Positions 5,656-15,415 of a stretch of 33,746 nucleotides of DNA are shown piece by piece. The notes under the pieces were generated by a model. That model was not told the origin of the DNA, did no database searches, and saw only the letters and a list, made by a program, of their open reading frames with translations. Origin of the DNA: an uncultured Alphaproteobacteria bacterium (GTDB taxonomy: Bacteria; Pseudomonadota; Alphaproteobacteria; Bin65); NCBI GenBank assembly GCA_947259335.1, contig CAMYMQ010000394.1, forward strand, positions 1-33,746, read 5' to 3'. The number at the start of each line of letters is the position of its first letter. The first letter of the stretch is position 1. The position numbers were made by a program, and so were the translations under genes.

Positions 5656-7443
5656 ATGCCGCCATCAATTCACAGGGTAATTTCGATTAGCGTTGCCGCG
5701 GCTATAGTCTGGGCGGCGGGCCATGCGACCGGGGCGGAGCCGGACAAGGAGTCGAAAGTCCGCTACCGGGTGGACATCACCGGGCTCGACAAGGACGGCG
5801 ACCTCAAGAAGCAGATCGAAGGGGTCAGCAAGCTCGTCGAGGAGAAGGGCGATCCGCCGCACTCCTTCTTCGTGCTCGAGGACCGGATCAAGGAAGACCG
5901 GGACCGGATCCGCAAGTTCCTGCGCAGCGAGGGCTACTATGCCGGCCAGGTCACGGTCGAGATCAAGGAGACCGCGAAGCCGGTCACGGTGACCCTGAAC
6001 ATCCAGCCGGGCCCCGCCTACAGGCTGACCGCCTACAAGATCGACTGGCGCCGCCCCGGCGCGCCCGAGGTGCCGCTGTCGAAGCTCGGCCTCAAGCCCG
6101 ACCAGCGGGCCCGCGGCGAGGCGGTCGTCGACGCCCAGTCTGCGCTGCTTCTGTATCTGGCCGATCGCTCCTATCCCTTCGCCAAGGTGACGAACCGCCG
6201 GGTCGTCGTCGATCATGCCGCCCGGACGATGCGGGTCGAGGTCGCCGTCGACCGGGGCCGTGAGATCCGCTACGGCGAGGTCCGCATCAAGGGCGCGCCG
6301 GGCGTCGACCACGACCTCGTGCGCCGCCGGGTCGCCTGGCAACAGGGGGCGGCGTACCGGACCGGGCCGTTGCGCGAAACCCGCGAGGCGCTGTTCGCCC
6401 TGGGGGTCTTCTCATCGGTCCGCATCAAGCCCGATTCCACGCGGATCGGCCCCGACGGCCGGACGCCGATGCTGATAGAACTCGATGAGCGCAAGCGCCG
6501 CAGCATTGCGATCGCGGCCTATTACGATACGTCGCTCGGCCCGGGCGGCGAGGTCGAATGGCTCCATCGAAATCTGTTCGGTGGCGCCGAACGCCTGTCG
6601 CTCCGCATCGGCGGCACACGCTCGGAATACGGCGGCAAGCTCAATTTCCAGAAGCCGGACATCTTCGGCGGACCGCAGCTGCTCTTGGGCGAGGCCCGCT
6701 ACAACGAGCTCGAAACCCCGGCCTATGACGGCCGCGAAGCGGTTGCCGGCGTCGCGATCAGCCGCACGTTCGCCAAGCGTCTGACGGTGAAGGCAGGCCC
6801 CGTCGTCGACTGGTCTTCATTCGAGATCGGCTCGCAGCGCCGGGACTTCACGCTGTTCGGTGCGATCGCCAGCGTCGACTACAACACCGCCGACAACAAG
6901 CTAGACCCGCTCAAGGGCTACCAGGTGATTGGCGAGGTCTCGCCCTATGTCGGCTCCGGGCTGACCTTCGCCCGGGCGAAGCTGCGCCTCAACGGCTATT
7001 GGACGCCGTTCGCGGACAAGCGCTTTACCCTGGCCGGCTGGAGCCGCCTGAGCGCCGTGTTCGGCGAGAACCGCGGGGACCTGCCGCCCAACAAGCTGCT
7101 CTATGTCGGGGGCGGCAATTCGGTGCGCGGTTTCGGCTATCAGCGAGTGGGGCCGCTCAACTCCGCCAACAATCCGATCGGGGGCAAATCGGCGATCGAG
7201 CTCGGGCTCGAGGCCCGGTTCCGCATCACCAAGACCTGGGGCGGGGTGGTCTTCCTCGAAGGCGGCAACGTCTTCCGCGACCTGTCGCCCGACTTCGACG
7301 ACCCGTTCCGGTGGGGCGCGGGGGTCGGGGTCCGCTACAAGAGCCCGATCGGGCTTCTGCGCCTGGATCTGGCGACGCCCCTCAATCCCCGGACCGGAGA
7401 CTCCGCCATTCAGCTGTACATCAGCATCGGGCAGGCGTTCTGA
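5656..7443 (+). CDS. tamA: TamA, outer-membrane Omp85 protein of the translocation and assembly module
   Basis: From ATG 5656 this is a 595-residue protein with a signal peptide (hydrophobic residues about 9-22, likely cleavage ATGA|EP). POTRA-type domains follow over roughly 35-280, for example RYRVDITGLDKDGDLKKQIE at the first. A C-terminal 16-stranded Omp85 barrel comes next, containing YVGGGNSVRGFGYQ at about 483-496 (the VRGF/IRGY motif of the barrel lock) and ending in aromatic Phe (YISIGQAF). TamA works with TamB in lipid transport to, and protein assembly at, the outer membrane. The start is uncertain: the frame is open to TTG 5521, which has GAGAGG upstream, but the extra 45 residues would hide the signal peptide. 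tamB follows with a TGATG overlap. Confidence 0.88.
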   Translation: MPPSIHRVISISVAAAIVWAAGHATGAEPDKESKVRYRVDITGLDKDGDLKKQIEGVSKLVEEKGDPPHSFFVLEDRIKEDRDRIRKFLRSEGYYAGQVTVEIKETAKPVTVTLNIQPGPAYRLTAYKIDWRRPGAPEVPLSKLGLKPDQRARGEAVVDAQSALLLYLADRSYPFAKVTNRRVVVDHAARTMRVEVAVDRGREIRYGEVRIKGAPGVDHDLVRRRVAWQQGAAYRTGPLRETREALFALGVFSSVRIKPDSTRIGPDGRTPMLIELDERKRRSIAIAAYYDTSLGPGGEVEWLHRNLFGGAERLSLRIGGTRSEYGGKLNFQKPDIFGGPQLLLGEARYNELETPAYDGREAVAGVAISRTFAKRLTVKAGPVVDWSSFEIGSQRRDFTLFGAIASVDYNTADNKLDPLKGYQVIGEVSPYVGSGLTFARAKLRLNGYWTPFADKRFTLAGWSRLSAVFGENRGDLPPNKLLYVGGGNSVRGFGYQRVGPLNSANNPIGGKSAIELGLEARFRITKTWGGVVFLEGGNVFRDLSPDFDDPFRWGAGVGVRYKSPIGLLRLDLATPLNPRTGDSAIQLYISIGQAF

Positions 7444-10400
7444 TGACGCGAACCGCACGACACGCCCCGAGAAGACTGCCGATGCTGCTCGCGGCGGCGG
7501 TTGCGCTGGCCGCGATCTCTCTCGCGGCGCTGGTCGGACCGGCACCGCCCGTGCGCGCCCAGGAGCAGGACAAGGCCGGGCGTGTCGGCGCGATTTCGGG
7601 GCTGATCATCAAGCAGATCAGCAATGCCACCGGGATGACCTTCGCGGTCAAGTCAGTGTCGGGCAACCTGCTCAGTACCATCGTTCTGCGCGGCGTGACC
7701 GTGCGGGACAGGCAGGGGCTGTTCGCGACCGTCGGCCTGATCCGACTGGACTGGTCGCCGACCGCGCTGTTCTCGCGCAATGTGCGCGTGAACGAGCTGC
7801 TGATCCGTGACGTCGTCCTGAAGCGCCCGCCAGCCAAGGCGCCGGCGAACGCCGCGCCGCTCAACCTGTCCTTTCTCCAGCTCGATGTCGGCCAGCCCGT
7901 CGATATCCGCTTCGAGAAGCTGAAGATCGAAAACGTGACCCTCGAACCCGCCGTCTATGGCAGCGCCGGGCGGTTCGACATCGAGGGCCGGCTGATCCTG
8001 CCGCGTGACCGCGCCAGCATCGACATGAACCTTCGCTTCATTCGCAAGGCCGGCACCGCGCCCCAGGGCCGGATGATCGTCCGCCTGCCCAAGGAGTCGG
8101 ACCGGCTCAAGGTCGACATCGATCTCGAGGACCCGAAGAGCGGCCTGGTGGGAAGCCTGATCGGGCTGCCACCCTCCGACGGCCTGCGCCTTACGGTTCA
8201 GGGCGACGCGCCACTCTCCGACTGGACCGGCAAGCTGGACCTCGCTGCCGGCGCGGCCGGAGGGCTCAAGCTCGACATCGGCGTCAAGACGGACCCGGTG
8301 ACGGCCCAGCCCGACAAGACCATCACCCGTCTGACGGTCGCGGGCCGTGGCGGCTCCTCGCTGCTCGGCCGGCAGTTCGCGGGATTGGGCGAGGAGGTCG
8401 ATATCCGGCTGGTCGCGGCCTATGGCGAGCGCATCACGATCGACACCCTTTCGATCGACGGCAAGACGGCGAGCCTCAAGGGCGACGGCTGGCTGGAGCC
8501 GGCAACCAATCGGTTCAGCCTGGACCTGGATGCGCGCCTGGACGACTTCGCCGCCGTCGAGCCGCTGGTCGGCTTCCCGTTGCGGGGCAAGGGACGGCTG
8601 CGCGCCTCCTTGCGCGGAGAGGCGAGCCGCCCGACGGTGCGGCTTGACCTGGAAGCGGACTCGCTGCGGCTGGCGCGGCTCTCCGCCAAGAAAGCGAAGC
8701 TCGCCCTGCGCCTGGAGCCGATCGCGGGAAGCCAGACGCCGAGCGCCCGGAAACTCGACCTCACCCTGACGACGGAAGATGCCTGGCTGGCCCGTCCGAG
8801 CGGCGGAGAGGATCGATTGGAGGCCCTGAGCCTGAAGCTCGCGGGCGAGGTCGATCTCGAGCGCGGCACGGCGAAGGACATGAAGCTGGAGGCGGGGATC
8901 GCCTCGGCCAGGCTGACCGCCGCCGGCAATCTGGACAGGCTCGCGCCGCTAAAGGCTGACGGCCGGTTGTCGCTGACCGGCACGCTTCCCGACGCCTTGC
9001 TGTATGGCGGCAGGCTGCGCGACGCCAATCTCTCCGGCGCCGTCGCCGTCGACGAGGCCCAGAAGAGATTTTCCATCGACCTCAAGGGCCAGGCGGAGAC
9101 GCTCAGGACCGGCATCGCGTGGCTGGACGCCCTGGTCGCGGGCACGGTCCGGCTGACCGTCGACGCCGCCCGGAACGGCGAGCGGATCGACATCTCGGCC
9201 CTCGATATCAAGACGTCCAACGTATCGATCACCGCCAAGGGCAGTCTGGCACCGGACGCGGCCCCGGGGATCGCCGTCAAGGCACGGATCGACAATCTGG
9301 CCGAGGTCGGCAAGGCGCTCGGCCGATCGCTGTCCGGCTCGATCGCCCTCGACGGAAACGTCCGCAGGCAAGGCGAGGCGACCGCGCTGCGCGGTGCCCT
9401 GACCGGGGACGCGGTCGCGGTGGACCGGATCAAGCTGGGCACCGTTTCGGCCACGATTGATGTCAACGACGTGGCCCGGTCCCCGAACGGGCGTTTCGAC
9501 CTTCGCTTGAAGGGCGGCGACCTGACGGGCCGCATCGGCGCCCGCCTGACGTCCCGCGGCCCGGACATCCTCATCCGCAATCTTGCCGGCCGGCTCAACG
9601 CCGGGCGGATCGACGGCGCGATCACCTGGCGCGGGGAACGAAAGATCGCCGAGGGGCGGCTGTCCTTCGACCTGCGGCGGCTCGATCCCTTGCTCGGCCT
9701 CGCCGGATTGCGGGGCAGCGGCCGGGTCCGCGGCACCGTTACCCTCGACGGCAAGAACGGACGTCAGGTCGCGGCCGCCGACGTTGCGGCCTATCGGCTT
9801 GATATTCGCCAGGGCAGCAGCCGTTACACGGTCGGGCGGGTCCGTCTGAAGGCGCGCACCGACGACGTGGCCGATTTCGCCGCCTATTCCGCGACCCTGG
9901 TCGCCGGAGCGGTCGGCGCCGGCACGGCGACGGTCGATTCGGTCCAGGTCCGGCTTCAACGGGGCGGGCGGGGCAGCTTCGCCGCGCGCCTGAGCGCGAC
10001 CGTCAACGACGAGAAGCTGCGCGCGTCCCTGCGGGGCGGTTTCCGGGGACGGCCCGACGCGCTGGACATGACGATTTCCCGCCTGAGCGGCCGATATGCG
10101 AAGCAGACCTTTCGTCTCTCCCGGCCGGCGCCCATCCGCGTGAGGGGCGGGACCGTTACCGCCGGCCCCGCGCGCCTTGCGCTGGCTGGCGGGGCGATCA
10201 CCTTCCGCATGACGATGCGCGACGGCGCGTTCGACGGCCGGGTCACCGCCGAGGCCCTGCCGGCCAAGCTTCTGCAACTCGCCGGCGTGACGCAGATTTC
10301 CCAGGGCACCTTGTCCGGAACGGCCCGTCTGTATGGACGGGGCGCCATTGGCATCGCCTTCGATGTCTCCGGCCGCGGCCTGCGGCGGCGGCGCGCGCCG

Positions 10401-11819
10401 GCCTCGGCGGCGATGGATATCGACGCCAAGGGACGCTGGAGCCCGGGCTATCTCAAGGTTGAGGGGAGCCTCAGGGGAAAGACCGACAACGACAATCTGC
10501 AGTTCAGCCTGTCCATGCCGCGTCGGGGGCCGCTTGACGCGAGGATCCAGGGCCGCGCGGACCTCAAGACCCTGTCAGATTCGGGGCTGCTGGTTAACTA
10601 CCGCATGTCGGGCGCGGTGACCGCCGATCTGACGGTAACCGGGTCTGCGGCCGCGCCGGAGGCACGCGGCACCTTGGAGATCAAGAACGGCCGCTTCGTC
10701 AACGCGATATCGGGGCTCGACCTCCATGACGTGACCGTGCTGTTGCGCGGCGAGGGTCGGCGCCTCGTCCTCGCCCGGGCCGAAGCCACCGACGGTCGCA
10801 CGGGCACGCTCAAGGCGACCGGCGCCGTTACCTTGAACGCGGCTCAGGGCAATCCGTTCGACGTGACGGTCACGGCCGACCGTCTCCGAGCCCTGCGGCG
10901 CGACGACATCCGGGCGACGATCAGCGGTCGGGTGCGGGTCGCCGGCAGCCAGGGAAAAATGGCCGCGCGCGGAACCATCACCGTAAACGAAGGCGAAATC
11001 GCCATTCCGGAACGCCTGCCCACCTCGATCACAATTCTCGATGTCATCGAGGTGAACACGCCGCCCGAGCTCAGGCAGGAGAAAAGGAAGCGCACGACGT
11101 CCGTGGTTCCCAAGATTGCCCTCGACCTGAAGGTCACCGTGCCGCGCCGCCTGTTCGTGCGAGGCCGCGGGGTATTCGCCGAGGTCGCAGGCAACCTGAC
11201 GGTTCGTGGCATGGCGACCGACCCGAATATCCAGGGGATGTTGCGGACGGTCCGGGGCCATCTCGACCTGCTGGGCAAGCGGTTCAACTTTCGCGAAGGG
11301 ACCGTGCGTTTTGCCGACCGGGACCTGAGCAACCCGCGCATCAACCTGATCGCCGAGGCGATCAGCGGCGACGTGAAGGCGATCGTCGCGATCCGGGGCT
11401 CGGTCAAGAACCCGCGCTTCGTGATCGATTCAGAACCGACCCTGCCGCGCGACGAGGTGCTGTCGCGCATCATGTTCGGCAAGAATGTCGGCGAACTGGG
11501 CACCAACGAGGCCTTGCGCCTCGCCGCCGGCGCCGCCGTGCTGTTCGGGCCGTCGGGCGGCGCGAGCAGCCTGCCGGACCGGATCCGCCGGGCGGCCGGC
11601 CTGGATATCATCGACTTCAACACCACCAACGGGACGCCGCGGGCCGTCTTCGGCAAATATGTCAGCGACCGGATTCTGGTGAAGATCGAGCAGGGGCTGT
11701 CCGAGGACAGCTCGGCCGTCGGTGTCGAGGTCGAGGTGTTCAAGAACTTCTCGGTCGAATCGAAGGTCGGGCGCGACGGCAGTAGCCGGCTGGGCGTCAA
11801 GTGGCGCTACGACTACTGA
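7443..11819 (+). CDS. tamB: TamB, AsmA-like periplasmic bridge protein (DUF490)
   Basis: This 1458-residue protein starts at ATG 7443, overlapping the tamA stop (TGATG), so the two are translationally linked. The N-terminus has a basic patch, a membrane segment (about 13-32) and then GLIIKQISNATGMTFAVKSV, a typical TamB opening. The body is a long run of beta-rich repeats (RLTVAGRG, LTVDAARN, TLDGKN and similar) expected to form the hydrophobic taco-shaped groove that carries lipids across the periplasm. The C-terminal 350 or so residues match the DUF490 domain and end in VKWRYDY, the tail expected to dock on TamA. Length is within the family range. An open frame extends upstream to 6999 but lies inside tamA and is a shadow. 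VRAQ at 37-40 looks like a signal-peptidase site, although TamB proteins are usually anchored. Confidence 0.9.
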   Translation: MTRTARHAPRRLPMLLAAAVALAAISLAALVGPAPPVRAQEQDKAGRVGAISGLIIKQISNATGMTFAVKSVSGNLLSTIVLRGVTVRDRQGLFATVGLIRLDWSPTALFSRNVRVNELLIRDVVLKRPPAKAPANAAPLNLSFLQLDVGQPVDIRFEKLKIENVTLEPAVYGSAGRFDIEGRLILPRDRASIDMNLRFIRKAGTAPQGRMIVRLPKESDRLKVDIDLEDPKSGLVGSLIGLPPSDGLRLTVQGDAPLSDWTGKLDLAAGAAGGLKLDIGVKTDPVTAQPDKTITRLTVAGRGGSSLLGRQFAGLGEEVDIRLVAAYGERITIDTLSIDGKTASLKGDGWLEPATNRFSLDLDARLDDFAAVEPLVGFPLRGKGRLRASLRGEASRPTVRLDLEADSLRLARLSAKKAKLALRLEPIAGSQTPSARKLDLTLTTEDAWLARPSGGEDRLEALSLKLAGEVDLERGTAKDMKLEAGIASARLTAAGNLDRLAPLKADGRLSLTGTLPDALLYGGRLRDANLSGAVAVDEAQKRFSIDLKGQAETLRTGIAWLDALVAGTVRLTVDAARNGERIDISALDIKTSNVSITAKGSLAPDAAPGIAVKARIDNLAEVGKALGRSLSGSIALDGNVRRQGEATALRGALTGDAVAVDRIKLGTVSATIDVNDVARSPNGRFDLRLKGGDLTGRIGARLTSRGPDILIRNLAGRLNAGRIDGAITWRGERKIAEGRLSFDLRRLDPLLGLAGLRGSGRVRGTVTLDGKNGRQVAAADVAAYRLDIRQGSSRYTVGRVRLKARTDDVADFAAYSATLVAGAVGAGTATVDSVQVRLQRGGRGSFAARLSATVNDEKLRASLRGGFRGRPDALDMTISRLSGRYAKQTFRLSRPAPIRVRGGTVTAGPARLALAGGAITFRMTMRDGAFDGRVTAEALPAKLLQLAGVTQISQGTLSGTARLYGRGAIGIAFDVSGRGLRRRRAPASAAMDIDAKGRWSPGYLKVEGSLRGKTDNDNLQFSLSMPRRGPLDARIQGRADLKTLSDSGLLVNYRMSGAVTADLTVTGSAAAPEARGTLEIKNGRFVNAISGLDLHDVTVLLRGEGRRLVLARAEATDGRTGTLKATGAVTLNAAQGNPFDVTVTADRLRALRRDDIRATISGRVRVAGSQGKMAARGTITVNEGEIAIPERLPTSITILDVIEVNTPPELRQEKRKRTTSVVPKIALDLKVTVPRRLFVRGRGVFAEVAGNLTVRGMATDPNIQGMLRTVRGHLDLLGKRFNFREGTVRFADRDLSNPRINLIAEAISGDVKAIVAIRGSVKNPRFVIDSEPTLPRDEVLSRIMFGKNVGELGTNEALRLAAGAAVLFGPSGGASSLPDRIRRAAGLDIIDFNTTNGTPRAVFGKYVSDRILVKIEQGLSEDSSAVGVEVEVFKNFSVESKVGRDGSSRLGVKWRYDY

Positions 11820-11833
11820 CTCCGGCTCCGTAA

Positions 11834-11850
11834 CGCCGCGCCTCGCGGCG
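11834..11850. terminator. GC hairpin between convergent genes
   Basis: CGCCGCG-CCT-CGCGGCG is a perfect 7-bp stem located between the tamB stop (11819) and the convergent amidohydrolase stop (11853). There is no T-run on either strand, so intrinsic termination is only a possibility. Confidence 0.35.
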
Positions 11851-11852
11851 GT

Positions 11853-12800
11853 TCAGGCGCCCAGCTTGGGGAACAGCATGAGCGCGTTCTCCCGCTCGAT
11901 TCCCTTGAGAACCTCCGGCTCGAGGCCCATGGTTTCCAGGTTCTTGACGCTTGCCGTGAGCGTCGGCTCGGGCGCGAAGGGATAGTCGCTGCCGAACAGG
12001 ACGTGATCCGGGGTAACCAGCTCGAACAGGCTGCGCAGGGCGAACCAGTTGGCCGACAGGGCGGTGTCGTAGTAGAGGCGCGCCAGCTCGGGGATGACGC
12101 CGTTGGGCACCTTTTCCTTGAAGCCGGGCCGCATCACCAGCCGGCCGATCCGCTCGGCCAGGAAGGGCACCGTGCCGCCGGCATGGGAGAAGATCCACTT
12201 GATGTTCCGGCAGCGCGCGAAGGTCCCGCTGAACAGAAGGCTGGTGATCGCCCGGGTGGTGTCGAACGGGAACTCCAGCGTCGCCGGGGGAATCTCGGGC
12301 AGGCAGGTGCTGCAGGGCGCGTGGGTCGGGTGGAAATAGACAACCGCGCCGCGCCGGTCGAGTTCGTCGAAGACGGGCGCGAAGTCCGGGTCGCCGGGAT
12401 AGCGATCGCCGTAGCTGGTCAGCAGCCCGATGCCTTCGGCCCCGAGTTCGTCCAACCCGTACCCGATCTCCTTGAGGCTGGCGTCGACATCGGGCAGCGG
12501 CAGGTTGGCGAACATGCCGAACCGTCCGGCATGATCGGTCCGGATGCCGGCGGCATAGTCGTTGCAGGACCGGCACAGCCGGATCGTCTCTTCGGTATCG
12601 CCGAACCACAGTCCCGGGGCTGAGATCGACATGATCGCCGTTTGGATACCGTGCCGGTCCATCACGTCGATGGAAATTTCGGGCGACCATTCGGGCGTCT
12701 TGTTCGAGAGGATCAGCGCGGCGATCCGGTCTCCGCTGACCGTGTCCACCCAGGCAGGCGGCAGGATGTGGTGATGGACGTCGATGCGGTGTCCGGTCAT
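11853..12800 (-). CDS. amidohydrolase family protein (ACMSD / 6-methylsalicylate decarboxylase type)
   Basis: This 315-residue TIM-barrel metal enzyme belongs to the amidohydrolase-2 group, which mainly contains decarboxylases and hydrolases of aromatic or heterocyclic acids. Metal-site residues are visible in order: RIDVHHHILP (H9, H11), YFHPTHAP (H157), FSHAGGTVPF (H206) and LFGSDYPFAPEP (D272). The spacing fits the ACMSD-like subgroup better than cyclic-amide hydrolases. ATG 12800 is chosen because GGAGG lies about 10 bases upstream and the conserved N-terminal strand follows directly; the frame is open further upstream. The gene is divergent from the site-2 protease and convergent with tamB, so it is probably monocistronic. 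Its substrate is unknown; an aromatic carboxylate is a reasonable guess. Confidence 0.82.
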   Translation of the reverse strand: MTGHRIDVHHHILPPAWVDTVSGDRIAALILSNKTPEWSPEISIDVMDRHGIQTAIMSISAPGLWFGDTEETIRLCRSCNDYAAGIRTDHAGRFGMFANLPLPDVDASLKEIGYGLDELGAEGIGLLTSYGDRYPGDPDFAPVFDELDRRGAVVYFHPTHAPCSTCLPEIPPATLEFPFDTTRAITSLLFSGTFARCRNIKWIFSHAGGTVPFLAERIGRLVMRPGFKEKVPNGVIPELARLYYDTALSANWFALRSLFELVTPDHVLFGSDYPFAPEPTLTASVKNLETMGLEPEVLKGIERENALMLFPKLGA

Positions 12801-12972
12801 GCTATGAAATCCTCCCTTGGTGAGGCGCCGTTCGCTGCGCAGATAGGGATCAGCACACATCGCCGGGGCGTGCAACTCCGGCGTGCCGGCAGGCGGGCCG
12901 CGTGCGGCGAAGGCGCCGGTTTGAGAAGCCGTCTTCGTCTTGTGCGCCAATCCGCTTCGGTTGGAGGAGAGC

Positions 12973-14121
12973 ATGTTCGGCCCCCGCATCGAGATCCTGA
13001 AAATTCTGGGCTTTTCCGTCCGGATCGACCTGTCGTGGCTGGTCCTGGTCCTGCTGATCGTCTGGACCCTGGCCTCCGGTGCCTTCCCGCAGTCCCATCC
13101 CGGCCTGGGCGCGGTGACCTATTGGGCGATGGCGGTTGTCGCGGCGGCGGGACTGTTCGCGTCGATCCTGATCCACGAGTTCTCCCACTCGCTCGTCGCC
13201 CGGCGGGTCGGCATGCCGATTGGCGGCATCACCCTGTTCATCTTCGGCGGGGTGGCCGAGATGGAGAAGGAACCGCCGACCGCGCGGGCCGAGCTGCAGA
13301 TGGCCATTGCCGGACCGATCGCCAGCCTGATCCTGGCCGGCCTGTTCTTTCTGGTCGCCCTCGCGGGCAAGGCGGCGGCGCTGCCGGTCCCGGTGACCGG
13401 CGTGGCGAGCTATCTGGCCCTCATCAACTTCGTGCTGGCGCTGTTCAATCTCGTGCCCGCCTTTCCATTGGACGGCGGCCGGGTGTTCCGGGCGATTCTG
13501 TGGGGGCGGCGCGGCGACATGGCTTCGGCGACGCGCACCGCAGCCCGGATCGGCGCGAGCTTCGGTATTCTGCTCATGGTGCTCGGCGGGGTGACGCTCT
13601 TCGTCTTCGGCAATCTGGTCGGCGGCGTGTGGTGGTTCCTGATCGGGATGTTCCTGCGGGGTGCCGCGCACGCCGAGGTGTTCCGGCTGGAGTCGTCCCA
13701 GTTTCTCGGCGGACAGCCGGTATCGAATTTCATGACCGACACCTTGATCACGGTCCCGCCCGGCGTGACCGTGACCGGTTTCGTCAACGACTATGTCTAT
13801 CGGTATCACCACAGCGCCTATCCGGTCGCGGAGGGGGATCGGGTCCTGGGCCTGATCGGCATGCGGCAGGTTCGCGACACACCCGCGGACCGATGGGACC
13901 TCGTCGAGGTCCAGGCGGCTATGGATCCGGCCACGGCGGAGACCTGCATCGAGGCCGACCAGCCGGCGGCCGACGCCTTGCGCGCCATGCAGAAGTCGGG
14001 CGAGGGCCGCCTGCTGGTCACGCGGCAGGGCCGGTTGGTCGGGATGATCACGCTGAAGGACCTGATGGGCGCGATCGACCTCGCCGCCCAGGTCACCCGG
14101 CTGCGGCAGGCCGGCGACTAA
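12973..14121 (+). CDS. site-2 protease family (M50) intramembrane metalloprotease with CBS domains
   Basis: This 382-residue inner-membrane zinc protease starts at ATG 12973 after a strong GGAGGAG site. Membrane helices occur at about 17-36, 48-66, 105-130, 143-163 and 195-225. The zinc motif is ILIHEFSHS (H68, E69, H72), and the second conserved motif is NLVPAFPLDGGR (159-170, D167). Two CBS domains fill about 240-378 (NFMTDTLITVPPGVTV and, at the end, LVGMITLKDLMGAI); these usually bind adenine nucleotides and may adjust activity to energy state. This is the Rip3/SpoIVFB-like class that cleaves membrane-bound regulators. Its substrate is not evident from neighbours. Confidence 0.9.
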   Translation: MFGPRIEILKILGFSVRIDLSWLVLVLLIVWTLASGAFPQSHPGLGAVTYWAMAVVAAAGLFASILIHEFSHSLVARRVGMPIGGITLFIFGGVAEMEKEPPTARAELQMAIAGPIASLILAGLFFLVALAGKAAALPVPVTGVASYLALINFVLALFNLVPAFPLDGGRVFRAILWGRRGDMASATRTAARIGASFGILLMVLGGVTLFVFGNLVGGVWWFLIGMFLRGAAHAEVFRLESSQFLGGQPVSNFMTDTLITVPPGVTVTGFVNDYVYRYHHSAYPVAEGDRVLGLIGMRQVRDTPADRWDLVEVQAAMDPATAETCIEADQPAADALRAMQKSGEGRLLVTRQGRLVGMITLKDLMGAIDLAAQVTRLRQAGD

Positions 14122-14242
14122 GGCCCGGAGCATCCATCGGGCTTCGGGCCGGGCGAATGCTGTGCTATGGCCCGGCGGATCGGCACCAGCAGCGTCCGGG
14201 AGGCGGAATGCCATCGAGTGATCAACCGCGGGAGGCCGGGCG

Positions 14243-15391
14243 ATGAAGGTCGCCCAGGTCTGCGCCGTCGATTTCACGCTCTACCACTTCCTGTTGCCGC
14301 TGATGAAGGCCACGCGCGAAGCCGGCCACGAAGTCGTCGGCATCTGCGGGGAGGGGCCGTTGGCGGCCAAGGTGCGCGCCGAAGGTATCCGGGTCGAGGC
14401 GGTGGGGATCGACCGCTCCTTCAACCTGTTGCGCCACATCGCCAGCTATCGGGCGCTCGTGCGGCTGTTCCGGCGCGAGCGGTTCGACATCGTCCATGTC
14501 CACACGCCCGTCGCCTCGCTGGTCGGCCGGGCGGCTGCCTGGCGGGCCAAGGTGCCGACCGTGGTCTACACGGCGCATGGCTTTTATTTCCATGACCGAA
14601 TGGCCGGGTGGAAACGACGGCTGTTCGTGGCGCTCGAATGGCTCGCGGGGCGCGCCACGGACATTCTCTTCACCCAGGCCGAGGAAGACGCGGCCTTCGC
14701 CCGCCGCGCCAGGCTGATCCGGGGCGACGTCATCGAGGCGATCGGCAACGGCGTCAATCCGGCGCGGTTTTTCCCCGACACGGATAGCGCCGTCCGGGAG
14801 CGTGTCCGGAAGGAAATCGGCGCCGATTCGGCGCGCGTCGCCATTGCGATGATCGGCCGCCTGGTCGCCGAGAAGGGGTATCCGGAGCTCATCGAGGCGA
14901 TGCGCGCGGTCGATGCAGATCTCTGGATCGTCGGCGAGCGGCTGGCCAGCGACCACGCGGCCGAGATCGATCGCGCGGTCGACGCAGCCAAGGCCGATCC
15001 GGTTCTCAAGGACCGCGTCAAGTTCCTCGGCTATCGCCCGGACGTGCCGGATGTCCTGCGCGCGGCCGATATCTTCACGCTGCCGTCGCACCGGGAGGGC
15101 ATGCCGCGCTCGGTCATCGAGGCGATGATGGTCGGCCTGCCCGTGGTCGGAACCGACATTCGCGGCACCCGGGAGGAAGTCTTGCCGGAGGAGACCGGCC
15201 TGCTGGTGCCGGTCGGCGATGCCCAGGCGCTGGCCGCCGCATTGAACCGGCTGGTCGGGGACGCCGAACTGCGCCGACGGTGGGGCGCCGCCGGACGCGA
15301 GCGGGCCCTCGAGCTCTACGACGAGCATGTGGTCATCTCCCGGCAGCTCGCGCGGCTCGGCCTCGACCGTGTTCGCGCGGTTTCCAACTGA
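14243..15391 (+). CDS. glycosyltransferase family 4 protein
   Basis: This 382-residue GT-B fold retaining glycosyltransferase has an N-terminal acceptor domain (MKVAQVCAVDFTLYHFLLPL; FDIVHVHTPVASLVGRAAA at 81-98). The C-terminal donor domain contains IGRLVAEKGYPELIEA (204-219) and the EX7E motif HREGMPRSVIEA (E285, E293), followed by GLPVVGTDIRGTREEV. The start has a GGAGG site 7 bases upstream. It precedes a WecA-like sugar-phosphate transferase and a sugar-nucleotide dehydratase on the same strand. It therefore probably adds the second sugar of a lipid-linked surface glycan on the cytoplasmic face of the inner membrane. Donor sugar and linkage cannot be told. Confidence 0.88.
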   Translation: MKVAQVCAVDFTLYHFLLPLMKATREAGHEVVGICGEGPLAAKVRAEGIRVEAVGIDRSFNLLRHIASYRALVRLFRRERFDIVHVHTPVASLVGRAAAWRAKVPTVVYTAHGFYFHDRMAGWKRRLFVALEWLAGRATDILFTQAEEDAAFARRARLIRGDVIEAIGNGVNPARFFPDTDSAVRERVRKEIGADSARVAIAMIGRLVAEKGYPELIEAMRAVDADLWIVGERLASDHAAEIDRAVDAAKADPVLKDRVKFLGYRPDVPDVLRAADIFTLPSHREGMPRSVIEAMMVGLPVVGTDIRGTREEVLPEETGLLVPVGDAQALAAALNRLVGDAELRRRWGAAGRERALELYDEHVVISRQLARLGLDRVRAVSN

Positions 15392-15415
15392 CGGTTCCGG
15401 CTCTATAACCCGCGC

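Noticed and set aside
6999-7442. A 148-codon upstream extension of the tamB frame
   Set aside because: It lies entirely within tamA in another frame and has shadow-type Arg/Gly-rich composition; tamB clearly starts at ATG 7443 with a membrane segment.
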